36,991 bases of DNA, taken from positions 1 through 36,991 of the forward strand of contig JAFTGE010000032.1 in NCBI GenBank assembly GCA_017458085.1. Direction: 5' to 3'. The position numbers and the translations under genes are program-made. How positions within the stretch are numbered: the stretch's first letter is position 1; each line of letters starts with the position of its first letter. The DNA is from Oscillospiraceae bacterium (GTDB taxonomy: Bacteria; Bacillota; Clostridia; Oscillospirales; Oscillospiraceae). The notes under the pieces are model-generated. The model was not told where the DNA came from, ran no database searches, and saw only the letters and a program-made list of their open reading frames with translations. Positions 29,161-36,991 of the stretch are shown here, in pieces.

Positions 29161-31084
29161 AACCCGTTCCGGCCAGACCGTGAACCTCAAGGGCGGCCGC
29201 CCGCAGGCGGACATGTCCGCGCTGGGCCGCGCGCTCCGGCGTCTGTTTGCCTACTATCCGCGCCTGGCCCCGCTGACGATGGGATGCATCCTGTTTTCCG
29301 CCGTGATCTCCTCCATCCCCTCGCTGTTTATCCAGAACGTCATCGCCATCATCGAGCGCTGGTACAGCACCGGCGACTGGGCCTCGGCCCGGCCGGAGAT
29401 CCTGCACTATGTCATCATCCTCGCGGTGCTGTATGTTCTTGCGCTGTTGTCCACGACGCTCTACACCCAGCTCATGGCGATCATGACCCAGGGCTATCTC
29501 AACAAGCTGCGGCAGGAGCTGTTCAACGAGATGCAGACGCTGCCCATCCGCTTCTTTGACACCCATCAGCACGGCGACGTGATGAGCTACTACACCAACG
29601 ACATCGACACCCTCCGCATGCTCATCTCCCAGTCCCTGCCCACCTTCATCCAGTCCGGCGCCATCGTGCTGGTGGTGCTGGGGATCATGCTGTATTTCAG
29701 CGTGTGGATGACGCTGGTGCTGCTGCTGGGCGTGGTGGCGATGTTCTATGTCACCAAGACCGTGGGCGGCGGTTCGGCCCGCTACTTTGTCAAACAGCAG
29801 CAGTCCCTGGCCGAGACCGAGGGCTTTGTTCAGGAGATGATGAACGGCCAGAAGGTCGTCAAGGTCTTTAACCACGAGTCCGAGAGCATCGCCGCCTTTG
29901 ACCGGCTCAACGACGCTCTGCGCGACAATAGCTACCGCGCCAACGCCTACGCCAATATCCTCGGCCCCATCATTAACAACATCGGCAATATTCTCTATGT
30001 GGTGCTGGCAATCGCAGGCGGCGTGTTCCTGCTGACGGGAGTGCCCAACGTCTCCCTTTCGGGCAGCGCTTTCTCCATCAGCATTCTCGTCCCCTTCATG
30101 AACATGGCCAAGCAGTTTACCGGCAATGTCAACACCCTCTCCCAGCAGATCAACCAGATCGTCATGGCCTCCGCGGGCGCCGGCCGCGTCTTCAAGCTCA
30201 TGGATGAGCAGCCCGAAACCGACGAGGGCTATGTCACCCTGGTCAACGTCGTGGAAAACCCCGACGGCAGCCTTACCGAGACCGCCGAGCGCACGGGCAA
30301 GTGGGCCTGGCGCCATCCCCACGGGGACGGCACGCTGACCTACACGCTGCTCAAGGGCGATGTGCGCCTGACCGAGGTGGACTTTGCCTACGAGGAGGGC
30401 AAACCCGTTCTGCACGATGTCAGCGTCTTTGCCGAGCCGGGCCAGAAGGTGGCCTTTGTGGGCGCGACCGGCGCGGGCAAGACCACCATCACCAACCTCA
30501 TCAACCGCTTCTACGACATTGCCGACGGCAAGATCCGCTACGACGGCATCAACATCAACAAGATCAAAAAAGCCGACCTGCGCCGCTCGCTCGGCATCGT
30601 CCTGCAGGAGACCAACCTCTTCACCGGATCTGTCATGGACAACATCCGCTACGGCCGCCTGGACGCCACCGACGCCGAATGTGTCGAGGCCGCGCGGCTT
30701 GCTGGCGCGGACGACTTCATCTCCCGCCTGCCCGAGGGCTACAGTACGGAGCTGACCAACAACGGCGCGAACCTCTCCCAGGGCCAGCGGCAGCTGCTGG
30801 CCATCGCCCGTGCTGCTGTGGCCGATCCGCCGGTCATGATCCTGGACGAGGCCACCTCCTCCATCGACACCCGCACCGAAGCCATTGTCCAGCGCGGCAT
30901 GGATAAGCTCATGGAGGGACGGACGGTCTTCGTCATCGCCCACCGGCTCTCCACCGTCATGGACGCCGATGTGATCATGGTGCTCGACCACGGGCGCATC
31001 ATCGAGCGCGGCAGCCATGAAAAGCTCCTGGCCGAGAAGGGCACCTACTATCAGCTCTACACCGGCGCCTTTGAACTGGAGTAA
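29153..31084 (+). CDS. Heterodimeric ABC exporter subunit B (canonical Walker B)
   Basis: This is the partner half-transporter, 643 residues. Six membrane helices are followed by an insert of about 45 residues around residues 355-410 ('LVNVVENPDGSLTETAERTGKWAWRHPHGDGTLTY') between membrane and ATPase domains. Walker A 'GATGAGKTT' is near residue 437, Walker B 'VMILDEATSSID' has the catalytic Glu, and the signature is 'LSQGQRQ' instead of LSGGQ. The modified signature pairs with the degenerate Walker site of subunit A. The ATG at 29153 lies inside the end of the previous gene, with GAGG upstream; translation is coupled. Confidence 0.9.
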   Translation: MPRTRSGQTVNLKGGRPQADMSALGRALRRLFAYYPRLAPLTMGCILFSAVISSIPSLFIQNVIAIIERWYSTGDWASARPEILHYVIILAVLYVLALLSTTLYTQLMAIMTQGYLNKLRQELFNEMQTLPIRFFDTHQHGDVMSYYTNDIDTLRMLISQSLPTFIQSGAIVLVVLGIMLYFSVWMTLVLLLGVVAMFYVTKTVGGGSARYFVKQQQSLAETEGFVQEMMNGQKVVKVFNHESESIAAFDRLNDALRDNSYRANAYANILGPIINNIGNILYVVLAIAGGVFLLTGVPNVSLSGSAFSISILVPFMNMAKQFTGNVNTLSQQINQIVMASAGAGRVFKLMDEQPETDEGYVTLVNVVENPDGSLTETAERTGKWAWRHPHGDGTLTYTLLKGDVRLTEVDFAYEEGKPVLHDVSVFAEPGQKVAFVGATGAGKTTITNLINRFYDIADGKIRYDGININKIKKADLRRSLGIVLQETNLFTGSVMDNIRYGRLDATDAECVEAARLAGADDFISRLPEGYSTELTNNGANLSQGQRQLLAIARAAVADPPVMILDEATSSIDTRTEAIVQRGMDKLMEGRTVFVIAHRLSTVMDADVIMVLDHGRIIERGSHEKLLAEKGTYYQLYTGAFELE

Positions 31085-31108
31085 GCGGAATAGAGAAAAC
31101 AAAAGAGA

Positions 31109-31136
31109 ACGCACGGGCGAAATGCCCGTGCGTTTG
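31109..31136. terminator. Bidirectional terminator between exporter and YtvI-like genes
   Basis: A 10-bp stem, ACGCACGGGC (31109-31118) with GCCCGTGCGT (31124-31133), has a 5-nt loop, Ts on the plus side and As before it. It lies between two converging genes. Confidence 0.8.
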
Positions 31137-32192
31137 TCATACGCTCCGCCAGAGGCGCAGCACACCGCGCTCATTGAGCTGGATCAGCGCCATCAGCAGC
31201 GGCGGAAACAGCAGCATCCCCCACACGCCGCAGACCCGCCAGCCCACATATACGCTCAAAAGCGAAGCCAGCGGGTCCAGCCCGATCTGGTCGCCCAGAA
31301 GCTTTGCCTGCGCGCAGCTGCGTACAAGGCAGGTGACTCCCCAGGTGAGCAGCAGGCCCAGCCCCCGCCGGGTGTCGCCCAGCAGCAGGATCACCAGCGC
31401 CCAGGGGACCAGCACCGCGCCTGTGCCGAAAACGGGCAGCGCGTCAATGAGGGCCGTCACCGCCGCCAGCGCCACGGCCCCCTCCACGCGCAGCAGCAGA
31501 AACGCGATCAGCAGCTGAAAAAAGGTCATCGCCATCAAAATCAGCTGGGCCCGCGCAACGCCGCCGAAGCCGCTTTTCAGATCGCCCCCCAGACCCTCCA
31601 GCCGCCGCCGCAGCGAGACGGGCAGCTGGGCCAGCAGAAAGGCGTTGATCCGGGGGAAGGCCGCGGAGATAAAATAACTGCCCAGGGCCGCCGTCACAAG
31701 AAAGAGCAGCGTGTTGGGGCTTGCCTGGGCCACGCGTGACACAAGGGCCACGGCGCGCGCCGACAGCTCCGCCGGCAGGGTGGACAGGGCCTGGGTCAGG
31801 CCGCGCGCGGCCTGGTCGAGAAGGGCGGCGCCCGCCGGACTCATGGCGTTCAGCCGCGCCGCGGCCAGGGTTTCCAGCTGCGTCAGGCGCTCTCTGACGA
31901 CCTCGGCCAGCGCCGGCAGCTGCCGCGCAAAATCGGTCGCCGCCTGCAGGCCCTTTCCCACCAGCGCGGCCAGACCCCAGATAAGCCCCGCCAACGCCGC
32001 CACCGTGCACAGCGCCGCGGCTGCGGCGCGGGGGATACGCCGCCGCACCAGAAAGGCCACCGCCGGCTCCAGCGCCGCCGCCAGGACCCAGCCGACCAGA
32101 AAGGGCGCCGTCCAGGGCAGCAGAAAACGCACGGCCAGCCACAGAAAGCCCACCGCGCCCGCAGCCCCCAGCAGCACTGTCGCGCTGCGCAT
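31137..32192 (-). CDS. AI-2E family / YtvI-like integral membrane protein
   Basis: It encodes a 351-residue polytopic protein (about seven or eight helices) of the AI-2E transporter/UPF0118 family. The YtvI branch is suggested by an N-terminal double helix 'FLLPWTAPFLVGWVLAAALEPAVAFLVRRRIPRAAAAALC' and 'ALIDALPVFGTGAVLVPWALVILLLGDTRRGLGLLLTWGV', with 'SCAQAKLLGDQIGLDPLASLLSVYVGWRV' near the C terminus. Sporulation members are widespread in Clostridia. An ATG at 32192 follows AGGAG by 6 nt; a GTG at 32207 is possible. It is divergent from the aspartokinase gene. Confidence 0.78.
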   Translation of the reverse strand: MRSATVLLGAAGAVGFLWLAVRFLLPWTAPFLVGWVLAAALEPAVAFLVRRRIPRAAAAALCTVAALAGLIWGLAALVGKGLQAATDFARQLPALAEVVRERLTQLETLAAARLNAMSPAGAALLDQAARGLTQALSTLPAELSARAVALVSRVAQASPNTLLFLVTAALGSYFISAAFPRINAFLLAQLPVSLRRRLEGLGGDLKSGFGGVARAQLILMAMTFFQLLIAFLLLRVEGAVALAAVTALIDALPVFGTGAVLVPWALVILLLGDTRRGLGLLLTWGVTCLVRSCAQAKLLGDQIGLDPLASLLSVYVGWRVCGVWGMLLFPPLLMALIQLNERGVLRLWRSV

Positions 32193-32290
32193 CAGCTTCT
32201 CCTGCACCGTCTCACGCCCTCTCCGAAATATCCGATACCAAAGTATGGCCGCGCCTGCCGTGGATTATTCACCGCCGCGGCGCCGCCGTA

Positions 32291-32296
32291 TATAAT
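32291..32296 (+). promoter_or_regulatory. -10 element upstream of the aspartokinase gene
   Basis: TATAAT in an otherwise GC-rich spacer; no convincing -35 is present at 16-18 bp, so the promoter is only tentative. Confidence 0.35.
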
Positions 32297-32361
32297 GAAC
32301 TGGGCGGGCATTCTGCCTTTGAAGCAGGGCGCCGCCCCTTATCTATTCGGGAGGAGTGCAC

Positions 32362-33333
32362 ATGTTGATCGTGCAAAAATTCGGCGGCAGCTCGCTGGCC
32401 GACCGGGAGCGGCTGCGTCATGTGGCGCAGCTGTGCCTCAAGCGGCGGCAGCGGGATCAGGAACTGGTTGTGGTGGTTTCCGCCATGGGGGACACCACTG
32501 ACATCCTCTCCGGCCGCGCAAGAGAACTCAGCGCCGACCCACCGGCGCGGGAGCTGGACGCGCTGGTGACCACCGGCGAGCAGCAGACCGCGGCGCTGCT
32601 GGTGATGGCGATGGAGGAATTGGGACTGCCGGCGGTGTCTCTCACCGGCTGGCAGGCCGGGATCCTGACCGACGACAACTTCGGAGACGGCCAGATCCGC
32701 GTTGTAGCCCCCAACCGGCTGCGCGCCGAGCTCAGCCGCGGACGGCTTCCGGTGGTTACCGGCTTTCAGGGCGTCTGCGTGCAGGGGGATATCACCAGCC
32801 TCGGACGCGGTGGCTCGGACACGACGGCGGTGGCTCTGGCCACGGCCTTGGAAGCGGATGAATGCGAAATATACACGGATGTGGACGGCGTCTATACCGC
32901 CGACCCCCGGCGCGTGCCGGAGGCCCGGCGGCTGGAGCGGATCGACAGCCGGGATATGCTGGCCCTGGCCACGGCCGGGGCAAAGGTGCTGCACCCGAAA
33001 TCGGTGGAGCTGGCCATGGCGGGCAATGTTCCGCTGCGGCTGCTGTCCTCCTTTACGGAAGGGGAGGGGACTCGGGTCTGCCGGCTGCCGGAGAGCAAGC
33101 GGCCCCGTCTTGCGGGCATTACGGGGCAGGCGGCGCAGGGCCGCATCACCCTGGCCGGAAAGGGCGCGGATGCCGGGACGCTGTCGGCGGCGGTGCTGGG
33201 CCTTGCGCGGCAGGGCGTTGCGGTGAAGGAAGGGTCGCTGCTGGATAACGCGGTCAGCCTGACCGTTGCGCCGGATGCCTGGCAGCAGGCGATCGAGACG
33301 CTGCACCGGGAGCTGGTGTTGAGCGAGGGGTAA
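32362..33333 (+). CDS. Short aspartate kinase (single ACT-type region)
   Basis: It phosphorylates aspartate in the first step of lysine, threonine and methionine synthesis. The kinase motif 'QKFGGSSLADRERLRHVA' lies at 5-22. 'VTTGEQQTAALLVMAMEELG', 'GGSDTTAVALATALEADECEIYTDVDGVYTADPR' and 'LHPKSVELAMAGNVPLRL' complete the catalytic domain. At 323 residues it is shorter than common aspartokinases (about 400-450): after residue 240 only about 80 remain, room for one ACT-like domain ('GITGQAAQGRITLAGKGADAGTLSAAVLGLARQGVAVKEGSLLDNAVSLTV'). Feedback inhibition may be altered. GGAGG precedes the ATG at 32362; GTG at 32356 is the alternative. Confidence 0.9.
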   Translation: MLIVQKFGGSSLADRERLRHVAQLCLKRRQRDQELVVVVSAMGDTTDILSGRARELSADPPARELDALVTTGEQQTAALLVMAMEELGLPAVSLTGWQAGILTDDNFGDGQIRVVAPNRLRAELSRGRLPVVTGFQGVCVQGDITSLGRGGSDTTAVALATALEADECEIYTDVDGVYTADPRRVPEARRLERIDSRDMLALATAGAKVLHPKSVELAMAGNVPLRLLSSFTEGEGTRVCRLPESKRPRLAGITGQAAQGRITLAGKGADAGTLSAAVLGLARQGVAVKEGSLLDNAVSLTVAPDAWQQAIETLHRELVLSEG

Positions 33334-33349
33334 AAAATCCCGCGGCCCA

Positions 33350-33378
33350 TTGAAAAAGCTGCCGGGATCTGATAGTAT
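33350..33378 (+). promoter_or_regulatory. Promoter of fchA-folD
   Basis: TTGAAA (33350-33355), a 17-bp spacer and TAGTAT (33373-33378), shortly before the AGGGAGG ribosome-binding site. Confidence 0.65.
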
Positions 33379-33410
33379 CTTCTCAAGAAACACAAAGGGA
33401 GGAACCCTAT

Positions 33411-34034
33411 ATGCTGACAGAACAAAGCCTCGCAGAATTCACCGAGGCCCTGGCCGGGCACAGCGCCGTACCCGGCGGTGGCGGCGCCGCCGCGCTGACC
33501 GGCGCGCTGGGCGTGGCCCTGGGCGCCATGGCGGGAAACTTCACGCTCGCCAATGAGAAGTATGCCGACGTTGCCGAGGATATGGAGGCGCTGCTGGCCA
33601 GGGCCGAGACGCTGCGTCTGCGCCTGCTGGAGCTGGTGGAGGCGGATGCCAAAGCCTTTGCGCCTTTAAGCCGCGCCTATGCGATGGCGAAGGATGACCC
33701 CGACCGGGCCGAGGTGCTGGAGGAGGCCACGCTGGGTGCCTGCGACGCGCCCATGGAGATGCTCTCCCGCTGCTGCGAGGCGGCGGGGCTGCTGGAGGAG
33801 CTGGAGCAGAAGGGGAGCCGGATGCTGTTGTCCGACGTGGGCTGCGCGGCGCTGCTGTGCCGGGCTGCGATGGAGTGCGCGGCGCTCAATGTCTATGTCA
33901 ACACCCGCACCCTGCGCGACCGCGACACGGCACAGGAGATGGAGGAAGAGGTCGACACCATGCTGATCGCGTTTCTCCCGCGCCTTGACGCCGTGGCCGC
34001 ATCGGTGGCGCGCACGCTGCGAGGCCGGGAATAA
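33411..34034 (+). CDS. fchA: Formiminotransferase-cyclodeaminase-family protein (methenyl-THF cyclohydrolase, FchA)
   Basis: The 207-residue protein is all helical, starting 'LAEFTEALAGHSAVPGGGGAAALTGALGVALGAMAGNFT', the folate-binding segment of the cyclodeaminase fold. In acetogens and clostridia, FchA is the methenyl-tetrahydrofolate cyclohydrolase partner of FolD; in purine/histidine degraders it deaminates formimino-THF. Adjacency to a folD with altered cyclohydrolase residues favours the cyclohydrolase role here. AGGGAGG precedes the ATG at 33411. folD starts one base after the stop. Confidence 0.88.
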   Translation: MLTEQSLAEFTEALAGHSAVPGGGGAAALTGALGVALGAMAGNFTLANEKYADVAEDMEALLARAETLRLRLLELVEADAKAFAPLSRAYAMAKDDPDRAEVLEEATLGACDAPMEMLSRCCEAAGLLEELEQKGSRMLLSDVGCAALLCRAAMECAALNVYVNTRTLRDRDTAQEMEEEVDTMLIAFLPRLDAVAASVARTLRGRE

Positions 34035-34035
34035 C

Positions 34036-34884
34036 ATGGCGCTGATCCTGAAGGGCGCGCCCGTGGCCGCGGCGCTGAGCAACGAACTGATCGAGCGGGC
34101 GCAAACGCTCCGGACGCAGGGCGTCGTGCCGACGCTGGCGATCCTCCGCGTGGGGGAGCAGCCGGACGACCTGGCCTATGAGCGCGGCGCCATGAAGCGC
34201 TGCGCACGCGTGGGCGTGGCGGTGGAGCAGTTTGTCCTCCCCGCCGACTGCACCCGCGACCGGTTTTTAAACACCTTTCTCCACATCAATATCCGGCCGG
34301 AGATCCACGGCTTCCTGGTCCTGCGGCCTCTGCCCGACCCGGTGATGGAGGAGGCCGCCTGTGAGCTCATTAAGGCCGAAAAGGACGTCGACGGCATGTC
34401 CCACGCGTCGCTTGCGCGGGTGTTCTCCGGCTACGGCCCCGGCTACCCGCCTTGCACTGCCCAGGCGGTGATGGAGATTCTGGACTATTATCGCGTGCCC
34501 CTGTCCGGACGGCGCGCGGCGGTGCTCGGCCGGAGTCTCGTGGCCGGCCGGCCCATCGCCATGATGCTTATGAACCGCGATGCCACCGTGACCATCTGCC
34601 ACAGCCGTACGGAGGAGAGCGACGCGATCTGCCGCGCGGCGGAGATCGTGGTTGCAGCCTCCGGGCGGGCGCGGGCTTTGGATGGCCGCTATGCCGCTCC
34701 GGGCCAGACGGTGGTGGATGTGGGCATCAACGTGGACGCCGACGGCGTCCTCTGCGGCGATGTGGATTTTGCTGCCGTTGAGCCGACGGTGGACGCCATT
34801 ACGCCCGTGCCCGGCGGGGTGGGGGCCGTGACCACCACGGTGCTCGCCAAGCATGTGATCGAGGCGGCGGAGAAAACCCTCTGA
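34036..34884 (+). CDS. folD: FolD: methylene-THF dehydrogenase, probably lacking cyclohydrolase activity
   Basis: It interconverts methylene- and methenyl-tetrahydrofolate with NAD(P); 282 residues. The Rossmann segment 'AAVLGRSLVAGRPIAMMLMNRDATVTICHSRT' (161-192) and 'TPVPGGVGAVTTTVLAKHV' are canonical. In the folate site, the motif normally Tyr-x3-Lys reads 'AYERGAMKRC': Tyr48 is kept, but the position of the essential Lys (human Lys56) is Ala52. The normal 'LVQLPLP' is 'LVLRPLP', so the Gln (human Gln100) is Leu96. 'KDVDGM' (116-121) is kept. Loss of both suggests the dehydrogenase only, with FchA doing the hydrolysis. The ATG at 34036 follows CGAGG weakly, being coupled to fchA. Confidence 0.88.
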   Translation: MALILKGAPVAAALSNELIERAQTLRTQGVVPTLAILRVGEQPDDLAYERGAMKRCARVGVAVEQFVLPADCTRDRFLNTFLHINIRPEIHGFLVLRPLPDPVMEEAACELIKAEKDVDGMSHASLARVFSGYGPGYPPCTAQAVMEILDYYRVPLSGRRAAVLGRSLVAGRPIAMMLMNRDATVTICHSRTEESDAICRAAEIVVAASGRARALDGRYAAPGQTVVDVGINVDADGVLCGDVDFAAVEPTVDAITPVPGGVGAVTTTVLAKHVIEAAEKTL

Positions 34885-34895
34885 TAAGACATAGC

Positions 34896-35045
34896 GGGAC
34901 CGTCTCAAAACGCTGTGTCATTGCGAGACCAGTTCGCAAACTGGTCGTGGCAATCCGTTTTCCCTGCAAAAGAGGACGGATTCCCACAGCCAGTGTGCGC
35001 ACTGGCTTCGGAATGACAGGTCGGCTTGCGTTTTGAGATAGTCCC
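34896..35045. mobile_element. MITE-like non-coding element with terminal inverted repeats
   Basis: It is a 150-bp element bounded by 18-bp imperfect inverted repeats (34896-34913 and 35028-35045; GGGAC-NN-TCTCAAAACGC, differing at two positions). Inside are two hairpins, 34928-34945 (ACCAGTT/AACTGGT) and 34988-35007 (AGCCAGTG/CACTGGCT), within a TGTCATTGCGAG ... GGAATGACA frame, a form seen as interspersed repeats in gut Firmicutes. No transposase is near. Target-site duplication is not obvious. The second hairpin core is shared with the element at 19083-19126. Confidence 0.6.
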
Positions 35046-35171
35046 ATTTTCTATATGTTGCGTTGGCAACCGCGGAAATTGTCAAGCAGATACTTTATAT
35101 AGAAAGTGCACAGGATTTACCCTCAGAAATCGGCACATGTCACAAGAAATTATTTTTGACCGCTTTCCCCC

Positions 35172-35200
35172 TTGAAAAAAAGGCCGTATTGGACTACAAT
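35172..35200 (+). promoter_or_regulatory. Upstream promoter P1 of the nrdG-nrdD unit
   Basis: TTGAAA (35172-35177), a 17-bp spacer and TACAAT (35195-35200). A hairpin (35210-35240 region, TGAGC/GCTCA) follows, then the two NrdR boxes. Confidence 0.5.
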
Positions 35201-35236
35201 AATCCCCGGTGCCGGCTTGAGCACACGCTCAGGCCG

Positions 35237-35252
35237 ACACTATATTTTGTGC
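35237..35252. promoter_or_regulatory. NrdR box 1
   Basis: ACACTATATTTTGTGC fits the NrdR consensus acaCwATATaTwGtgt closely. It stands 42 bp (centre to centre) from a second box, about four helical turns, as needed for paired NrdR binding. Confidence 0.7.
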
Positions 35253-35278
35253 CAAATTCGGGTTAGTAACAAATATTG

Positions 35279-35294
35279 AATCAATATCTTGTGT
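35279..35294. promoter_or_regulatory. NrdR box 2
   Basis: AATCAATATCTTGTGT keeps the core CAATAT-N-TTGTGT of the NrdR box with a weak left end. It lies between box 1 and the promoter at 35313. Confidence 0.6.
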
Positions 35295-35312
35295 TTTGTA
35301 ACAATTTTGCTG

Positions 35313-35341
35313 TTGACATTCTGTGACGCTGGGTCTATGAT
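35313..35341 (+). promoter_or_regulatory. Promoter P2 of nrdG
   Basis: TTGACA (35313-35318), a 17-bp spacer and TATGAT (35336-35341), close to the ATG at 35373. Confidence 0.8.
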
Positions 35342-35372
35342 AGCGTAGACCTTGGATCGAGGTGACATAACA

Positions 35373-36068
<696 letters not shown>

Positions 36069-36113
36069 AATGATTACAATTATAGAAATTAGAAAATATG
36101 GGGGAACGGGATT

Positions 36114-36991
36114 ATGTATCAGGTAGTAAAACGTGACGGCAAGGTCGTCGACTTCAACATCAACAAAATCGCTGACGCGATCAAAAAGGCCTTCGATGCG
36201 ACGAACACCGAATTTAACGACAGCATCATCGACTTTTTGGCGCTGCGCGTCTCGGCGGATTTTCTGCCGAAGATCAAGGACGGCAAGGTCGCCGTCGAGG
36301 ATATTCAGGACAGCGTGGAGTCTGTGCTCTCCCGCGGCGGCTACGACAACGTGGCCAAGGCCTATATCCTCTACCGTAAGCAGCGCGAGAAGCTGCGCAA
36401 CACCAAGTCTTCTTACCTCGATTATAAGGAGACCGTGGACAAGTACCTCAAGATCGAGGACTGGCGTGTCAAGGAGAATTCCACCGTCACCTATTCTGTC
36501 GGCGGTCTGATCCTCTCCAACTCCGGCGCCATCACCGCCAACTACTGGCTCAGCGAGGTCTATGATCAGGAGATCGCCGACGCTCACCGCAACTGCGACA
36601 TCCACCTGCACGACCTGTCGATGCTCACCGGCTACTGCGCCGGCTGGAGCCTCAAGCAGCTGATCCAGCAGGGCCTCGGCATTCCGGGCAAGATCAACTC
36701 CTCCCCGGCCAGCCACCTGTCCACCCTCTGCAACCAGATGGTCAACTTCCTCGGCATCATGCAGAACGAGTGGGCCGGCGCCCAGGCCTTCTCCTCCTTC
36801 GACACCTATCTGGCCCCCTTCGTGAAGGTGGACAACCTGGACTACAAGGAGGTCAAGCAGTGCATCCAGTCCTTCGTCTTCGGCGTGAACACCCCGTCCC
36901 GCTGGGGCACCCAGGCGCCGTTCTCCAACATCACGCTCGACTGGACGGTCCCGGCCGACCTCAAGGATCTGCCGGCCATCGTCGGCGGCAA
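36114..36991 (+). CDS. nrdD: Anaerobic ribonucleoside-triphosphate reductase NrdD (3' truncated by window edge)
   Basis: It is the class III ribonucleotide reductase that makes deoxynucleotides without oxygen. The first 292 residues are present. An N-terminal ATP-cone allosteric domain spans about 1-95 ('MYQVVKRDGKVVDFNINKIADAIKKAFDAT...ILYRKQREKLR'), then the catalytic barrel begins with 'SNSGAITANYWLSEVYDQEIADAHRNCDIHLHDLSMLTGYCAGWSLKQL'. The glycyl-radical loop and C-terminal zinc site lie beyond the window. GGGGGAA precedes the ATG at 36114. It is expected to be regulated with nrdG by NrdR. Confidence 0.94.
   Translation, partial: MYQVVKRDGKVVDFNINKIADAIKKAFDATNTEFNDSIIDFLALRVSADFLPKIKDGKVAVEDIQDSVESVLSRGGYDNVAKAYILYRKQREKLRNTKSSYLDYKETVDKYLKIEDWRVKENSTVTYSVGGLILSNSGAITANYWLSEVYDQEIADAHRNCDIHLHDLSMLTGYCAGWSLKQLIQQGLGIPGKINSSPASHLSTLCNQMVNFLGIMQNEWAGAQAFSSFDTYLAPFVKVDNLDYKEVKQCIQSFVFGVNTPSRWGTQAPFSNITLDWTVPADLKDLPAIVGG

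Noticed and set aside
33985..34035. Longer FolD form starting inside fchA
   Set aside because: It would add 17 unlikely residues; the family N terminus begins at the ATG at 34036.

Overview
The window is GC-rich (apart from a few AT-rich spacers), gene-dense bacterial DNA with strong Shine-Dalgarno sites and consensus sigma-A-type promoters. The gene set points to an anaerobic, low-GC-lineage but GC-rich gut Clostridia member, most like Oscillospiraceae. It includes ECF S-components QueT and ThiT, a YtvI-type sporulation membrane protein, an oxygen-sensitive class III ribonucleotide reductase, MdlAB-type heterodimeric exporters and TRAP transporters with Ala/Pro-rich lipoprotein linkers. The family assignment is inference; no rRNA is present. 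I saw no tRNA, rRNA, CRISPR array, prophage or intact insertion sequence.

Layout. 1-602: tail of a polytopic glycosyltransferase-like protein. 603-1394: AT-rich spacer holding a candidate 52-residue gene on the minus strand with its own promoter and terminator. 1395-4984: dCMP deaminase (minus), then queH, a preQ1-riboswitch-like pseudoknot, queT, galU, a TPP riboswitch with terminator, and thiT. 4985-8320: the rpmH-rnpA-yidD-yidC-jag operon (ribosome, RNase P, membrane insertion), here without dnaA or mnmE/mnmG beside it. 8321-9543: acpP, a small membrane protein and a 540-bp palindrome-rich spacer. 9544-14907 (minus): a complete branched-chain amino-acid ABC importer (livJ, H, M, G, F) behind a small membrane protein. 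15358-19071: a TRAP transporter (dctP, Q, M) plus a TPR-like membrane protein. 19148-26467: a DeoR-type repressor divergent from a six-gene run: an unassigned TIM-barrel protein, an APC permease, a xylose-isomerase-like barrel, a flavin-reductase-like protein and two different AraM/G1P-dehydrogenase-like enzymes. 26517-31084: a NUDIX hydrolase divergent from a heterodimeric ABC exporter. 31137-34884: YtvI-like protein, a short aspartokinase, then fchA-folD. 34896-35045: a MITE-like element. 35172-36991: NrdR boxes, nrdG and the start of nrdD.

The items I rate highest are four. First, the TRAP/DeoR/dual-dehydrogenase locus looks like an uncharacterised catabolic pathway for a polyol, sugar phosphate or amino-polyol-type substrate. 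Second, FolD has lost both residues needed for cyclohydrolase chemistry and sits beside FchA, which could supply that step. Third, the queH-queT intergenic RNA has a preQ1-I-like fold with an extra hairpin. Fourth, the small AT-rich gene at 918-1076 is a self-contained transcription unit. All starts given are chosen from ribosome-binding sites; all functions are by motif recognition only, without database searching.
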